Positions 7,642 to 15,669 of a stretch of 64,000 nt of DNA are shown here, in pieces (the stretch's first letter is position 1; every line of letters begins with the position of its first letter). The notes under the pieces are model-generated. The model was not told the DNA's origin and did no database searches. It saw only the letters and a program-made list of their open reading frames with translations. Both the position numbers and the translations under genes were made by a program. Source of the DNA: Brevibacillus sp. SYP-B805 (GTDB lineage Bacteria > Bacillota > Bacilli > Brevibacillales > Brevibacillaceae); assembly GCF_011059135.1 (NCBI RefSeq), contig NZ_JAALGD010000004.1, positions 186,001 to 250,000 on the forward strand. Direction: 5' to 3'.

Positions 7642-8700
7642 TTATTCACAAGCAACTCCGTCGTTATCTCGATCCAACTTAGGTCTGTATCCTGGCTCCC
7701 CACGATAAATTGGAGCCGCTCCGGCTGCTCTCGCTTCAGAGCAGTTCGCATAGAACACATCATTCATAATCTGTTGTACCGCTTGTGATGGTTGTTGCGC
7801 TACCGTCTGCGGTTTTGGTTTAGGTGTAGAAGGAGTACTTTTGTCCGCTCCTGGTCCGTTTTTCTTCACAACCTCAGCGTGGTACCCGTCTTCTTGAGCA
7901 TAGTTTTCGATCGACCAGATTCCGACACCAGTTTTCTGAGCTTTTGCCTGGATGTCGCGGTATTTATCAACGTTCTTTACGTCCGGCGGGTACACTGCTA
8001 CACGGGCTAGTCCCTTCTCCAGCAGCTTTTCCTGCACCGACTGGCCGTTGACGTAGACGTAAGCTAACAGCCGGCCATACTTGTCCCGTTCGGAAACGTC
8101 TTTCTCCAGTTCAACGGTCTTCCCCGTCAATAGTTCCTTCGTAAACTTGCTTGCCTCGGGACCGAACGGCTGCACCGGTTTTTCTGGATGCTTAGTCTCC
8201 GGTGTGTCGATTAGCAACATCCGAACCGTTTCCTCTTTGCCGTTGATAGTAACTTTGAAGGTATCACCGTCGACTACCTCGGTCACTTTGGCCTGGACCC
8301 GCGCGGGCACAACCTTCGACTGCTGAGTGGGTGCTGCGGTTGCCGGTGCTGATGTGGTTGCCACTGCTGCACCAGGAGCAGGCTGAACAGCGTTAGTGCT
8401 GGCAGTCGATACCGTCTCCGCCTTCGTAGGCCCCTGCGTCGTTGTACTCGTGCTGCTTACTGCTGTGGTTTTGTCCGGAACCGAATTGGTCGACTCATCC
8501 GAACCAAGCCAGCTAAAGAAAGCCAAGGTAAAAAACGCAGCCCCTCCGGCCAACCACTTCCCTGTTTTGTTTCTTAACCCTTTCTGATACGCTTGGTAAC
8601 CTAGAATGCATACGAGCCCGAAAAGAAGGATTCCCATCCAATACGTAATGATGAAGTAAATGACAAGTCCAATGAGAATAAGTCCGATGATATATTGCAT
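7642..8700 (-). CDS. Membrane-anchored thermonuclease with Excalibur domain
   Basis: 352 residues. Two hydrophobic segments (about 2-20 and 22-60) are followed by a Ser/Thr/Ala/Pro-rich linker, a staphylococcal-nuclease domain (about 140-265; VVDGDTFKV, RMLLIDTPE, ERDKYGRLLAYV carry the expected catalytic Arg and Glu) and a C-terminal Excalibur Ca-binding motif ending DRDNDGVACE. It is an extracytoplasmic DNA-degrading enzyme. Start ATG at 8700 follows GGGGGAAGGAA. It is the last prophage gene before attL and has its own promoter (TTGATG-18-TATTCT) with a TGTCGAA box upstream. Confidence 0.88.
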   Translation of the reverse strand: MQYIIGLILIGLVIYFIITYWMGILLFGLVCILGYQAYQKGLRNKTGKWLAGGAAFFTLAFFSWLGSDESTNSVPDKTTAVSSTSTTTQGPTKAETVSTASTNAVQPAPGAAVATTSAPATAAPTQQSKVVPARVQAKVTEVVDGDTFKVTINGKEETVRMLLIDTPETKHPEKPVQPFGPEASKFTKELLTGKTVELEKDVSERDKYGRLLAYVYVNGQSVQEKLLEKGLARVAVYPPDVKNVDKYRDIQAKAQKTGVGIWSIENYAQEDGYHAEVVKKNGPGADKSTPSTPKPKPQTVAQQPSQAVQQIMNDVFYANCSEARAAGAAPIYRGEPGYRPKLDRDNDGVACE

Positions 8701-8763
8701 TTCCTTCTTCCCCCTTCTTCTTCCAGAATAGAGGGCTAGGACTTTTGGCATCAAGGGAGATGT

Positions 8764-8770
8764 TTCGACA
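8764..8770 (-). promoter_or_regulatory. Spo0A-box-like heptamer upstream of the thermonuclease gene
   Basis: TGTCGAA on the minus strand, about 12 bp upstream of the predicted -35 (TTGATG) of the nuclease promoter. It matches the B. subtilis 0A-box core exactly. Binding is not shown. Confidence 0.4.
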
Positions 8771-8900
8771 GAAACCGACATGAAATATCAAACCCGCCTC
8801 CGCGTAGGTAAAAATGAGCGTATCGTATTCAAGGCACACATGAATCCACCACCGACGTGATACCGCTTAGCACACCGCCGCGCAGCACAAGGTGGTGAAA

Positions 8901-8935
8901 AGAATAAGGCCTCCCAACCTTTCAGGCAGGAGGCC
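8901..8935 (-). terminator. Intrinsic terminator after the ExoVII-like gene
   Basis: On the minus strand GGCCTCC and GGAGGCC arms enclose a ~14-nt loop and are followed by TTATTCTTTT. Confidence 0.75.
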
Positions 8936-9036
8936 GTAGTATTCCCTCATCGCTATTGCGCCTACGCAATCCCATTTGCACAGTTTAGTTTGGGCTGTCC
9001 ACTTTAACAAGCTCTTAAATTTGAGTTTTCGTTTAT

Positions 9037-10017
9037 TCATAAAAACATCAGTAATAACAATGGTATTGCCATTAATGCGCCAAATAAAGAAACCAGCGCT
9101 GCAAGGCAACCCAAACCCTTTGATTTCTTTGCCTGATATGTTTTTCTGGATTCATGAACATACTGTTTCTTATATTGAGGAAATTCGTACATTTTTTGCT
9201 GATTAATGGGCGTTCCAATAACATCGTGAAGAAATTTCGCGGCACTTGTAGGAGTCGGAAGTGACTTGTCGGCAACGAGATCTGCATATGTTTTATTATC
9301 TGTATGCCCCAGCGCTACGATTACCGGTATCTTGCTATGATAAATTGCCTCTACCACCTCTATGGAGTTAAACACCTCAAATTCTTTTGGTTGTCCACCA
9401 CCACGGACTAACATGATAACATCGTAAGATTTATTTGACGCTTCCGTAATTCCGTTCGCAATACTTACTTTGTCGTTTAGTCTCACAGGTACAACTTCAA
9501 GATTAATTCCTGGTCGATCTTGTAGAACTATCTCAATATCCTTTATAACCTGCGATTTTTCAGAGGTAACTAAAGCGATCCTGCATGAAGCTTTGCCACT
9601 CATTTTGGTGAAATCATATTGATATCGATTTAGAAATCCACGGTTTTGAATCTCTTTCCATACTTTTTCTTTTTCCAACACCCAATCTGTTTTTCCAACC
9701 TCAGAACATGAGGATACACGAAATTGATAAAAACCAAATTTCGGTTTGTTGGTTATTTCGAAACAACCAACAAATTGGTACATATGATGTAATTCCAACC
9801 TTTTTGCTTCTGTTACAGGTACTATTAATTGTAACTTTAGTCCTTCAGGATCAGTTACATCAACATACTGATTGGATCCGAAAAATTTTGGGTTTATATG
9901 TGTCACTTCAGCGCAAAAGCTGTATTTTTTTGTTTTTAATTGTTCTCCAACCGCTTCCCTTATATGGTTTTGGACATCCATAAGTGCATCGGTTAGTTTT
10001 ACAGTCGATCCTGACAT
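9037..10017 (-). CDS. Membrane-anchored exonuclease VII large-subunit-like protein
   Basis: 326 residues. An N-terminal OB-fold-like region (about 1-120) precedes a domain that follows the XseA catalytic core: RIALVTSEKSQVIKDIEIVL, MLVRGGGQPKEFEVFNS, IPVIVALGHTDNKTYADLVA and DKSLPTPTSAAKFL. The long coiled coil that binds XseB in normal XseA (~450 residues) is absent; the C-terminus is instead a single hydrophobic helix (about 303-326). The canonical GHETD is altered to GHTDN. No xseB is nearby. It is AT-rich, with its own promoter (TTGTTG-17-TATCCT) and terminator, so it is a phage moron. Role unknown: DNA processing at the membrane, or defence. Confidence 0.8.
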   Translation of the reverse strand: MSGSTVKLTDALMDVQNHIREAVGEQLKTKKYSFCAEVTHINPKFFGSNQYVDVTDPEGLKLQLIVPVTEAKRLELHHMYQFVGCFEITNKPKFGFYQFRVSSCSEVGKTDWVLEKEKVWKEIQNRGFLNRYQYDFTKMSGKASCRIALVTSEKSQVIKDIEIVLQDRPGINLEVVPVRLNDKVSIANGITEASNKSYDVIMLVRGGGQPKEFEVFNSIEVVEAIYHSKIPVIVALGHTDNKTYADLVADKSLPTPTSAAKFLHDVIGTPINQQKMYEFPQYKKQYVHESRKTYQAKKSKGLGCLAALVSLFGALMAIPLLLLMFL

Positions 10018-10110
10018 TCTTCAATTTCCTCCTGTGTCTAATACCACCATTTTCCCAAAAATAGGATATCGGATGATTTTAATGGCAACAAGGGAAACCT
10101 AGCGACAACA

Positions 10111-10117
10111 TTCGACA
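10111..10117 (-). promoter_or_regulatory. Spo0A-box-like heptamer upstream of the ExoVII-like gene
   Basis: TGTCGAAT preceded by a T-run on the minus strand, about 94 bp before the start codon. It overlaps the tail of the SRAP terminator. Confidence 0.4.
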
Positions 10118-10153
10118 AAAAAATAGAAACCCGCCTCTGAGAGACGGGCTCTT
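10118..10153 (-). terminator. Intrinsic terminator after the SRAP gene
   Basis: Minus strand AGCCCGTCTC, short loop, GAGGCGGGTTT, then CTATTTTTTT. Confidence 0.7.
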
Positions 10154-10156
10154 TAC

Positions 10157-10828
10157 TTACCAGGCTACTTCTTGAATACATTCCGGCACATCGTTCTTCG
10201 GGTTGCCGACAATGGCCGAGACCGGGTATGCTCTCATCTCGCTTGCGTCATAAGGGGCCAAAAGGGATTTCAGTAGATTCGCGTCAAAGTGGTCCCTGTC
10301 AAGCCATAGCGATCTATCTTCCCGCCGCAGAATCACCGGCATACGGTCGTGGATGTCCGCCACTAACTCGTTGGGCTGGGTGGTGATGATGGTGCAGGTG
10401 CTAACCTTGCGACCGTCGGGAGCTATCCATGTATCGTACAGGCCAGCGAAGCCAAACGGTTCTCCGTTCCGCATGGTAATTCTCATCGGCTGTTTACCTC
10501 GGTCCATCTGCTTCCACTCATAGAATCCATCTGCCGGGATCAGGCACCTCTTCCTCTCAAAGAGTCGCCGGAATGCCGGTTTCGCCGTCAGTGTTTCGGC
10601 GCGGGCGTTGATCATCGAATACCCGATTTTCTCGTCTTTCGCCCATGACGGTACCAGGCCCCACCGGAGTTGACCGACCCTTCGCTTGCCGCCGTCAGCA
10701 ATAATGGCCGGGATCATCTGGCCTGGCGCTATGTTGTAGCGCGGATGCCAGTCGAAAGGGAGGCTGTCGATCTGAAACTCGCTCATAAACATGAGTGGAT
10801 CTGCAAAAAGTGAAAAACGGCCGCACAT
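10157..10828 (-). CDS. SRAP domain protein (HMCES/YedK family, YoqW-like)
   Basis: 223 residues. SRAP proteins form a thiazolidine crosslink between their Cys2 and abasic sites in single-stranded DNA, shielding them. All hallmarks are seen: the start MCGRFSLF (so Cys2 becomes N-terminal after Met removal), the NIAPGQ segment, RWGLVPSWAKD, INARAET, CLIPADGFYEWK (catalytic Glu) and HDRMPVIL (catalytic His). ATG at 10828 follows GTAGGAGGGATACCC. It lies downstream of a gene with a LexA box and probably shares that SOS-controlled transcript. A SPbeta relative (YoqW) is known. Confidence 0.93.
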   Translation of the reverse strand: MCGRFSLFADPLMFMSEFQIDSLPFDWHPRYNIAPGQMIPAIIADGGKRRVGQLRWGLVPSWAKDEKIGYSMINARAETLTAKPAFRRLFERKRCLIPADGFYEWKQMDRGKQPMRITMRNGEPFGFAGLYDTWIAPDGRKVSTCTIITTQPNELVADIHDRMPVILRREDRSLWLDRDHFDANLLKSLLAPYDASEMRAYPVSAIVGNPKNDVPECIQEVAW

Positions 10829-10926
10829 GGGTATCCCTCCTACAACCATCTTACCCCTGCGCAAGGCAAAAAATAAATCCCCCGCCGCAGCGAGGGTGTC
10901 GTGATGGGGAGGATGCTACTACAGGA

Positions 10927-11268
10927 TTATGCACTATCATCTGCCATGCTATCCAGCCGCTTTTGGGCCTCCGCTCGCAGCTTGTTTTCGTGGATCCGGA
11001 AGAGATGGGTTTCCCCGCGCTGCCGCCACATGACAAAGTGCTCGCCTCGGTCCATGACAACGCCCAGGATCGAGACGCCGGCGCGCGCCAACTGCCGGTA
11101 CTCTTCTTTTGCCCGTGCGTTGGCGGTCATGGCAAGTGAGTGAAGATGGTTGGCGTATTGGGCTGGGAACCGCACCGGGGCCGTTTCGATCCGGGATTTG
11201 TCATGCTGCAGGTAATTCACAAGCTGGCACCAAATCAGCCAGGAATAGACTAGCTCATGAGGGTTCAT
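10927..11268 (-). CDS. Hypothetical protein, SOS-boxed first gene of the SRAP operon
   Basis: 113 residues with no recognised domain. Charged helices include NARAKEEYRQLARAG, followed by a beta-rich stretch (VSILGVVMDRGEHFVMW). The LexA box at 11282-11295 lies 14 bp upstream of its start, and the SRAP gene follows 98 bp downstream on the same strand. DNA-damage induction is therefore likely; the biochemical role is unknown. Confidence 0.7.
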   Translation of the reverse strand: MNPHELVYSWLIWCQLVNYLQHDKSRIETAPVRFPAQYANHLHSLAMTANARAKEEYRQLARAGVSILGVVMDRGEHFVMWRQRGETHLFRIHENKLRAEAQKRLDSMADDSA

Positions 11269-11281
11269 GGGATCACCAAAA

Positions 11282-11295
11282 GGAACGTTTGTTCC
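11282..11295 (-). promoter_or_regulatory. LexA (SOS) box
   Basis: Minus strand GGAACAAACGTTCC. It matches the Bacillus LexA consensus CGAACRNRYGTTYC at 13 of 14 positions and sits directly in front of the 11268 start. Confidence 0.7.
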
Positions 11296-11330
11296 TATTT
11301 TATGTGATCAGGTGGGGGACATGCAAACAC

Positions 11331-11356
11331 AAAAAGAAGCCTCCCTTGAGAGGCCC
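11331..11356 (-). terminator. Intrinsic terminator after the helicase-associated small gene
   Basis: Minus strand GCCTC, 6-nt loop, GAGGC, then TTCTTTTT. Confidence 0.7.
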
Positions 11357-11361
11357 CTTCA

Positions 11362-11700
11362 TCAATTCGGCTTATTTTTTTCTTTAAGCTGATCAAGTTG
11401 TAATTTGAGTTTACCGATCTCGGTCTCACGATCCCAAATTACACTATTCCGACCACCAATAACCATTTCTTTACGCAACAACACTTCGTTCATATCATAT
11501 TTGAATCGAAACAAGAGTGGTTCACCAGTTTCTTCATCTTTGCAATACATGTCAACGATAATTAGGCCATCCCTCTTATATAGTGAAACCTCATCGTAAT
11601 TTTTCAATGATATGTTGTTTGCAAGTACAAAAGGAGGAACGCCTTTATTGGCTAACAAGCGACCAAGCTCTTCTTGGAGTTTCTTCGCTTTTTGATTCAT
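11362..11700 (-). CDS. Hypothetical protein, partner of the SF2 helicase
   Basis: 112 residues. A helical N-terminus (KKLQEELGRLLANKG) and a coiled-coil-like C-terminus (EIGKLKLQLDQLKEK) flank a beta-rich middle. No domain recognised. It starts 31 bp after the helicase stop with a strong RBS (AAAGGAGGGG) and is closed by its own terminator, so the two form a bicistronic cargo unit. Function unknown. Confidence 0.7.
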   Translation of the reverse strand: MNQKAKKLQEELGRLLANKGVPPFVLANNISLKNYDEVSLYKRDGLIIVDMYCKDEETGEPLLFRFKYDMNEVLLRKEMVIGGRNSVIWDRETEIGKLKLQLDQLKEKNKPN

Positions 11701-11731
11701 TTCATATCCCCTCCTTTCACTTTAAGTAATT

Positions 11732-13567
11732 TTATATCCTTTGTTCCAAATAATCTAGATTTTTTTCAGCAACAGGACGTGCATTCCTATAATCTTCAAT
11801 GCTCCATTTTTCCCGTGGATACCCGATATAGCGGCGTAAATAATCATTTATGAATTTGACACAGAATCCGTCTAGTTTCATTTCCTTGTCACGAGGTTTT
11901 CCAAAACGAATTGCAATTTCTCCAGCAGGAGCCTTTGGGTCTAATCCCTTGTTCATAATGATTTCAGCAACTCTCTCTTGAACAAACACGGTTAGTTCTC
12001 TCCGAAGCTCTTTGAGTTCAAGATCAGGCCGTTTCGACTTGGTAATGTTTTCAAATGTTGAACCTTGTAACAGTTTTATGAGGTCGTCAGTAATAGGTAT
12101 CCCTTTTTCTTTTAGGCTTTCCACTGCCTCATCAGTCTTTATTTTGCTCTCTTCAAGAGCTCTTTCATACTCCCGAAGAATATTTTCGTCATCAATGAAG
12201 GTATCAACCGAAAAGCGGTATTCTTCTGATTGTTCTGCTATGCCGATATCCACTTTTGAAGGTTCCCTTTCCTTCCTATCGTCATCATCCTCCTCGTCCT
12301 CCGATTTATACGGTGACTTTTCTAAATCCTGAATAATCTCAGCCTTCTGCTGTTCTTTTTTATAATAATCCCATAGCTCTTCGAGATCTAAAGCACTGTG
12401 GTAAACCAAATGTGCAACATTATCAATTGAAGGATCTTTCGCATCTGGAATGGCTCGGAGCGCACGGCCTGCGAATTGAGCATAAGCAGACTTACTTCTG
12501 AATGGACGGAAAATAGCAGCAATTGAAATATAAGGGTGATCGTAACCTTCCCCTAGCATACCGACATTGACAATTGCATGAGTGCGATCATTATGGTAAT
12601 CAGATTGGGCCATTTCAATCTCATCCGGTGCCATACCCGAATGAACAATTGAACAAGGGCAACCGTTTTCCTCATAAAGCTGTTTAATCTCTTTAGCATG
12701 CTCAATTGAACATGCCACAGCGATAATTTTATGAGGTACTCCAGTGGCATTTCTTTTTTCCTGCATTATCTCTATGCTGCGTTTTACAACGGAAGCACTG
12801 CAATGAGGCGAGTACGCTACAGTTCGAGAAATCCAATCCTGATCTTTAATTGCCAATACTTCATCAACTGTTAATTCCTTATCAATACCATCTACCCGAA
12901 AAGTAAGTTCTTCAGGAATAAACTCCTTTTTCACAAGATTTTTTACATACCCTTTGACCATTGCTCGCCCCAAAGAATAGGAATAAACTTCGTGAGCAAC
13001 AATCTCTTTCCTATCCGATCGAAATGGAGTCCCTGTAATCTTTACTATTTTCGCTTCGTCAAAATACTGTTCCACCTCAACCCAGGAGTTAGCCGGAGAA
13101 TGGTGCGCTTCATCAATAATGATCATATCGAAGAAGTCTTTTGGAACCTTTTTCAGCAAGGAACTGCCGTGGTGTTGCATAAGTCGATGAATATTGGTGA
13201 TAACAATTTTTGCGTGACTCAAAGCATTTGGGTTGCCTTCGTACTCGATTACCTCAGGAAGGTTTTGGGGGATATTGATGACCTTTCTATTCCACCAGAA
13301 GTTATGTTCATATCTCGGGTCAAGACTGTCTGTAACCGTTCCTCGAATTGTTGTGTTCGGAGTAATGATCAAGACCCGCTCTTTTGCAATACCGTACGGA
13401 AGAATCGCCATTAAACCTGTTTTTCCTACACCTGTTGGCAAGTTAACAAGTGCTGGTACTGTGTTGCCTTCTTCAAAATATTCTTTAACCTTTCGGTAAG
13501 CTTGAATTTGTGGTTCCCTCAGATTTGGGTTGCCTTCTATGTGTGCAAAAGTAGTTTGAAAGTACAT
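11732..13567 (-). CDS. SF2 (DEAD/DEAH) helicase, prophage cargo
   Basis: 611 residues. Motif I LPTGVGKTG (about residue 37), motif II DEAHHSPANS, motif III ITGTPFRSD, and C-terminal helicase motifs VGMLGEGYDHP and QFAGRALRAI make a full two-RecA-fold translocase. The last ~200 residues match nothing I recognise. ATG at 13567 (MYFQTTF) follows AGGGGGGCTAAC; a longer frame upstream lacks an RBS. It is AT-rich, downstream of the late terminator, and has a TGTCGAA box 75 bp upstream. It is not the replication helicase (DnaB is elsewhere); a defence or DNA-repair role is plausible. Confidence 0.85.
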   Translation of the reverse strand: MYFQTTFAHIEGNPNLREPQIQAYRKVKEYFEEGNTVPALVNLPTGVGKTGLMAILPYGIAKERVLIITPNTTIRGTVTDSLDPRYEHNFWWNRKVINIPQNLPEVIEYEGNPNALSHAKIVITNIHRLMQHHGSSLLKKVPKDFFDMIIIDEAHHSPANSWVEVEQYFDEAKIVKITGTPFRSDRKEIVAHEVYSYSLGRAMVKGYVKNLVKKEFIPEELTFRVDGIDKELTVDEVLAIKDQDWISRTVAYSPHCSASVVKRSIEIMQEKRNATGVPHKIIAVACSIEHAKEIKQLYEENGCPCSIVHSGMAPDEIEMAQSDYHNDRTHAIVNVGMLGEGYDHPYISIAAIFRPFRSKSAYAQFAGRALRAIPDAKDPSIDNVAHLVYHSALDLEELWDYYKKEQQKAEIIQDLEKSPYKSEDEEDDDDRKEREPSKVDIGIAEQSEEYRFSVDTFIDDENILREYERALEESKIKTDEAVESLKEKGIPITDDLIKLLQGSTFENITKSKRPDLELKELRRELTVFVQERVAEIIMNKGLDPKAPAGEIAIRFGKPRDKEMKLDGFCVKFINDYLRRYIGYPREKWSIEDYRNARPVAEKNLDYLEQRI

Positions 13568-13641
13568 GTTAGCCCCCCTACAAATGTTTGTAGGTAATAA
13601 ATACCACACATGTAACAAAAAACCTCCATTGATCTTAAAAA

Positions 13642-13648
13642 TTCGACA
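13642..13648 (-). promoter_or_regulatory. Spo0A-box-like heptamer upstream of the SF2 helicase gene
   Basis: TTGTCGAATTTTT on the minus strand lies between the late-operon terminator and the helicase start. Confidence 0.4.
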
Positions 13649-13673
13649 ATTGTTCATAATTTTTTTACTAACC

Positions 13674-13704
13674 AAAAAGCCCTCCACCGTTCACGGCAGA
13701 GGGC
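13674..13704 (-). terminator. Late-operon terminator
   Basis: Minus strand GCCCTC...GAGGGC hairpin, with inner CCGT/ACGG pairing, followed by TTTTTGG, just after the holin stop. Confidence 0.85.
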
Positions 13705-13711
13705 ATCGTTG

Positions 13712-13909
13712 TTACTTCTGTTTGTTGGCAGCATCCACTTTTGCTTCGGCCAGCATGTAGCCGACGCAGCTGCCGACTGAACCGATCAACGCGACAACCT
13801 TGGTGGCGGTTCCCGCATCGGTCCCAAACAGCACCATACTGCTCGTCGCCACCCCGGCCAACAGGGCCCAGAACTTCCGAGAAGCGAGTTTTGTTTTCCA
13901 GTCGATCAT
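13712..13909 (-). CDS. Small phage holin
   Basis: 65 residues. A basic N-terminus (MIDWKTKLASRKFW) precedes two hydrophobic segments (about 15-30 and 38-54), the layout of small Gram-positive phage holins. These form membrane lesions that release or activate the endolysin. It is the last gene of the late operon, 15 bp after the endolysin gene and just before the terminator. Confidence 0.82.
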   Translation of the reverse strand: MIDWKTKLASRKFWALLAGVATSSMVLFGTDAGTATKVVALIGSVGSCVGYMLAEAKVDAANKQK

Positions 13910-13924
13910 CCGCTTGCCACTCCT

Positions 13925-14542
13925 TTACTTCGTATTTTGCGGTGGTTGACCGGATGCGATCCGCAGTATGTCGGCGATCTCACCGATCATTTTCCGCTTT
14001 TCTTCAGGTTCTTCGTAATACTCTTCCTTCAGCCAGGCAATGTACTGGTTAGCTTTCTCCGTGCACAGGAATGGTTTCATGTCCTCTTCCTCCTCCTTGG
14101 AAAAGTAATCCTGCAGGTACTTCGTTGGTTCGGTATCGCTGCCGAATCCCCCGGAAGGGCTGCATTTGAGACGTACTTCGTAGTGTAGATGCTCCCCGGT
14201 AGACTTACCGGTGCGCCCTTGCAGACCGATCACCTGCCCAGCTTTTACGCAGTCGCCTACTTTAACATGCGCTTTCGACAAGTGGGCGTACATATGCTGC
14301 ACGCCGTACTTGTCCTTAATGGCCACAACCAATCCAAAGCCTCCATACCCGGTGCCTCTGACCCCCTCGGGCACTTCTTCGGCACGGATGACGGTTCCTG
14401 ATACAAACGCTTCGATGGGTGCGTTCTTTCCACCTGTACGCTTGACCAGATCGATGCCTGTGTGTTTTTCTGTCTTCCCGGTGATCGGGCTTATACGCGG
14501 GCCGTACGTGCTTGTCACGCGATATGCTTCAAACGGATTCAT
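13925..14542 (-). CDS. M23-family metallopeptidase endolysin
   Basis: 205 residues. Peptidoglycan endopeptidase with the zinc ligands of LytM/M23 enzymes: HTGIDLV (His and Asp) and GEHLHYEVR (HxH), with YAHLSKAHVKVGD between. The C-terminal ~60 residues are charged and helical, perhaps for cell-wall binding. ATG at 14542 overlaps the stop of the corrected frame of the upstream holin-like gene. It lies in the lysis cassette with XhlA-like and holin genes. Confidence 0.9.
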   Translation of the reverse strand: MNPFEAYRVTSTYGPRISPITGKTEKHTGIDLVKRTGGKNAPIEAFVSGTVIRAEEVPEGVRGTGYGGFGLVVAIKDKYGVQHMYAHLSKAHVKVGDCVKAGQVIGLQGRTGKSTGEHLHYEVRLKCSPSGGFGSDTEPTKYLQDYFSKEEEEDMKPFLCTEKANQYIAWLKEEYYEEPEEKRKMIGEIADILRIASGQPPQNTK

Positions 14543-14849
14543 CACGGCGCCTCTCCTCCCTCATCATCATGAACTGGCTGCGCAAACTTCTGCATGTTTT
14601 CGTTCTTCGCTTTCCAGTAGTACCAGCCGAGCGCTGTGGCGGTAGGCGCGCCGTAAAAGTCAGAAGCGCTGTAACGAGCGTGCCGATATCCGCCATTCCG
14701 CGCCTCACAGCCAGCAAAATAATCGCTGATACGAAAGCCACTCCAAAAAAATAGGTGGCCATGACGAGCGCCAAGACCACCTTAGAAAACTCTCTCTTCT
14801 TCCGCTTTTTCCGTTGGCTACGCTCGAATATTACGCGATCGAACATCAT
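14542..14849 (-). CDS. Small lysis-cassette membrane protein with an apparent frameshift
   Basis: The N-terminal frame gives a basic stretch (FERSQRKKRKKREFSK), a transmembrane helix (VVLALVMATYFFGVAFVSAI) and ADIGTLVTALLTF. The annotated frame then degrades into Arg/Ser-rich nonsense ending at 14529. A -1 shift near 14670 continues instead as GAPTATALGWYYWKAKNENM and ends at 14542, abutting the endolysin start. Either a 1-nt deletion (real or sequencing) or a programmed slip explains this. It is probably a holin-like accessory protein. Confidence 0.6.
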
Positions 14850-15139
14850 CCGTCACCGTCCAATCTGTCGATCCGCTTATGGGCCTGCTTGGCCGATTCT
14901 TCAACGCGTGTTACCCGCTCGGCGAGCTCGTCGATCCGCTTTACTTGATTTTTTTGCTCTACACGGATGTCATCAATACCTCGTTTGATGTAGTCAATGT
15001 CGACTCGCTGGATTGCGTCTGCGCTGGCTTGCTGGGCGATGTCCTGACGAATTGTCCTTGATCGTCCTGTCCAACCGAGTATGATACCGCTTAGTGCTGC
15101 GATGACGGATATGATCGCTGTCATCATAGTAAGTTCCAT
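14846..15139 (-). CDS. XhlA-like holin-associated protein
   Basis: 97 residues. An N-terminal transmembrane helix (about 4-24) is followed by a long coiled coil (IKRGIDDIRVEQKNQVKRID, then LAERVTRVEE). XhlA-type proteins have a similar coiled coil plus TM helix and assist holin-endolysin lysis; here the order is inverted. It overlaps the next gene by ATGA. Confidence 0.65.
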   Translation of the reverse strand: MELTMMTAIISVIAALSGIILGWTGRSRTIRQDIAQQASADAIQRVDIDYIKRGIDDIRVEQKNQVKRIDELAERVTRVEESAKQAHKRIDRLDGDG

Positions 15140-15185
15140 TTTTCCACCAGCTCTCTTTCAAAAGTGATGGGGAGCCGCAGCTCCC

Positions 15186-15656
15186 CTATGCCATTCTTAC
15201 CAGTTGCTCCGATCGGGCCAGATCCGCCGGCGTCACGCGGCCCAGCACAGCCGGGCAGAGATCGACGCCGGCCGCCGCGAACATCCGGTCCACGGTCTCG
15301 GAGCAATTCATCCTGCCGGGGGCGTCCCGGATCGGCATGCCGACGAGCAGATACAGCCCGTTCGTGATCGTCTGCAAATAGTCATACGAAGTGGTCAGTT
15401 TCTCATGCAGGAACCGCTCCATAGTGGCCACCTGCGCAGCAGACAACTCCCCTCGGTACCGGTACACGTCAAAAGTACCAGCCGGGTACGTCAGATGCCG
15501 TACTTTCAACGGATACTTCCAGTCCGTCTCTACCACATGCCACTGGTCCAGCACGATTGCAACATGGCTGTAGGGCGACTGCGTGACTGCCTCGATCAGC
15601 CGACCGATCAGCGAACGCCCCCGTACAAAAAGGAGGTCGAAGCGTCTGAGTTCCAC
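15186..15656 (-). CDS. YiiX/NlpC-P60-like permuted papain-fold hydrolase
   Basis: About 156 residues. SPYSHVAIVLDQWHVVETDW carries the His of the circularly permuted NlpC/P60 (YaeF/YiiX) group, and MNCSETVDRMF carries the nucleophilic Cys. Such proteins act as amidases or peptidases on cell wall or lipids. It lies between tail-fibre and lysis genes, so a tail-associated or accessory lysis role is inferred. GTG at 15656 fits GGAGG spacing; an upstream GTG at 15665 is possible. Confidence 0.75.
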   Translation of the reverse strand: MELRRFDLLFVRGRSLIGRLIEAVTQSPYSHVAIVLDQWHVVETDWKYPLKVRHLTYPAGTFDVYRYRGELSAAQVATMERFLHEKLTTSYDYLQTITNGLYLLVGMPIRDAPGRMNCSETVDRMFAAAGVDLCPAVLGRVTPADLARSEQLVRMA

Positions 15657-15669
15657 ACGCCTCACCTCC

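Noticed and set aside
7410-7763. Open frame running from phage DNA into the yhbH tail as a 117-residue gene
   Set aside because: Only the last ~47 residues are YhbH; the rest is read-through of phage DNA overlapping the nuclease gene and has no RBS. Treated as the severed 3' end.
8867-9040. 57-residue frame coupled by ATGA to the ExoVII-like gene
   Set aside because: It runs straight through the intrinsic terminator at 8901-8935 and has a composition unlike a protein; kept as non-coding.
11732-13687. Longer helicase start at 13687
   Set aside because: The upstream extension lies over the late terminator and the TGTCGAA site and lacks an RBS; ATG at 13567 has a strong one.
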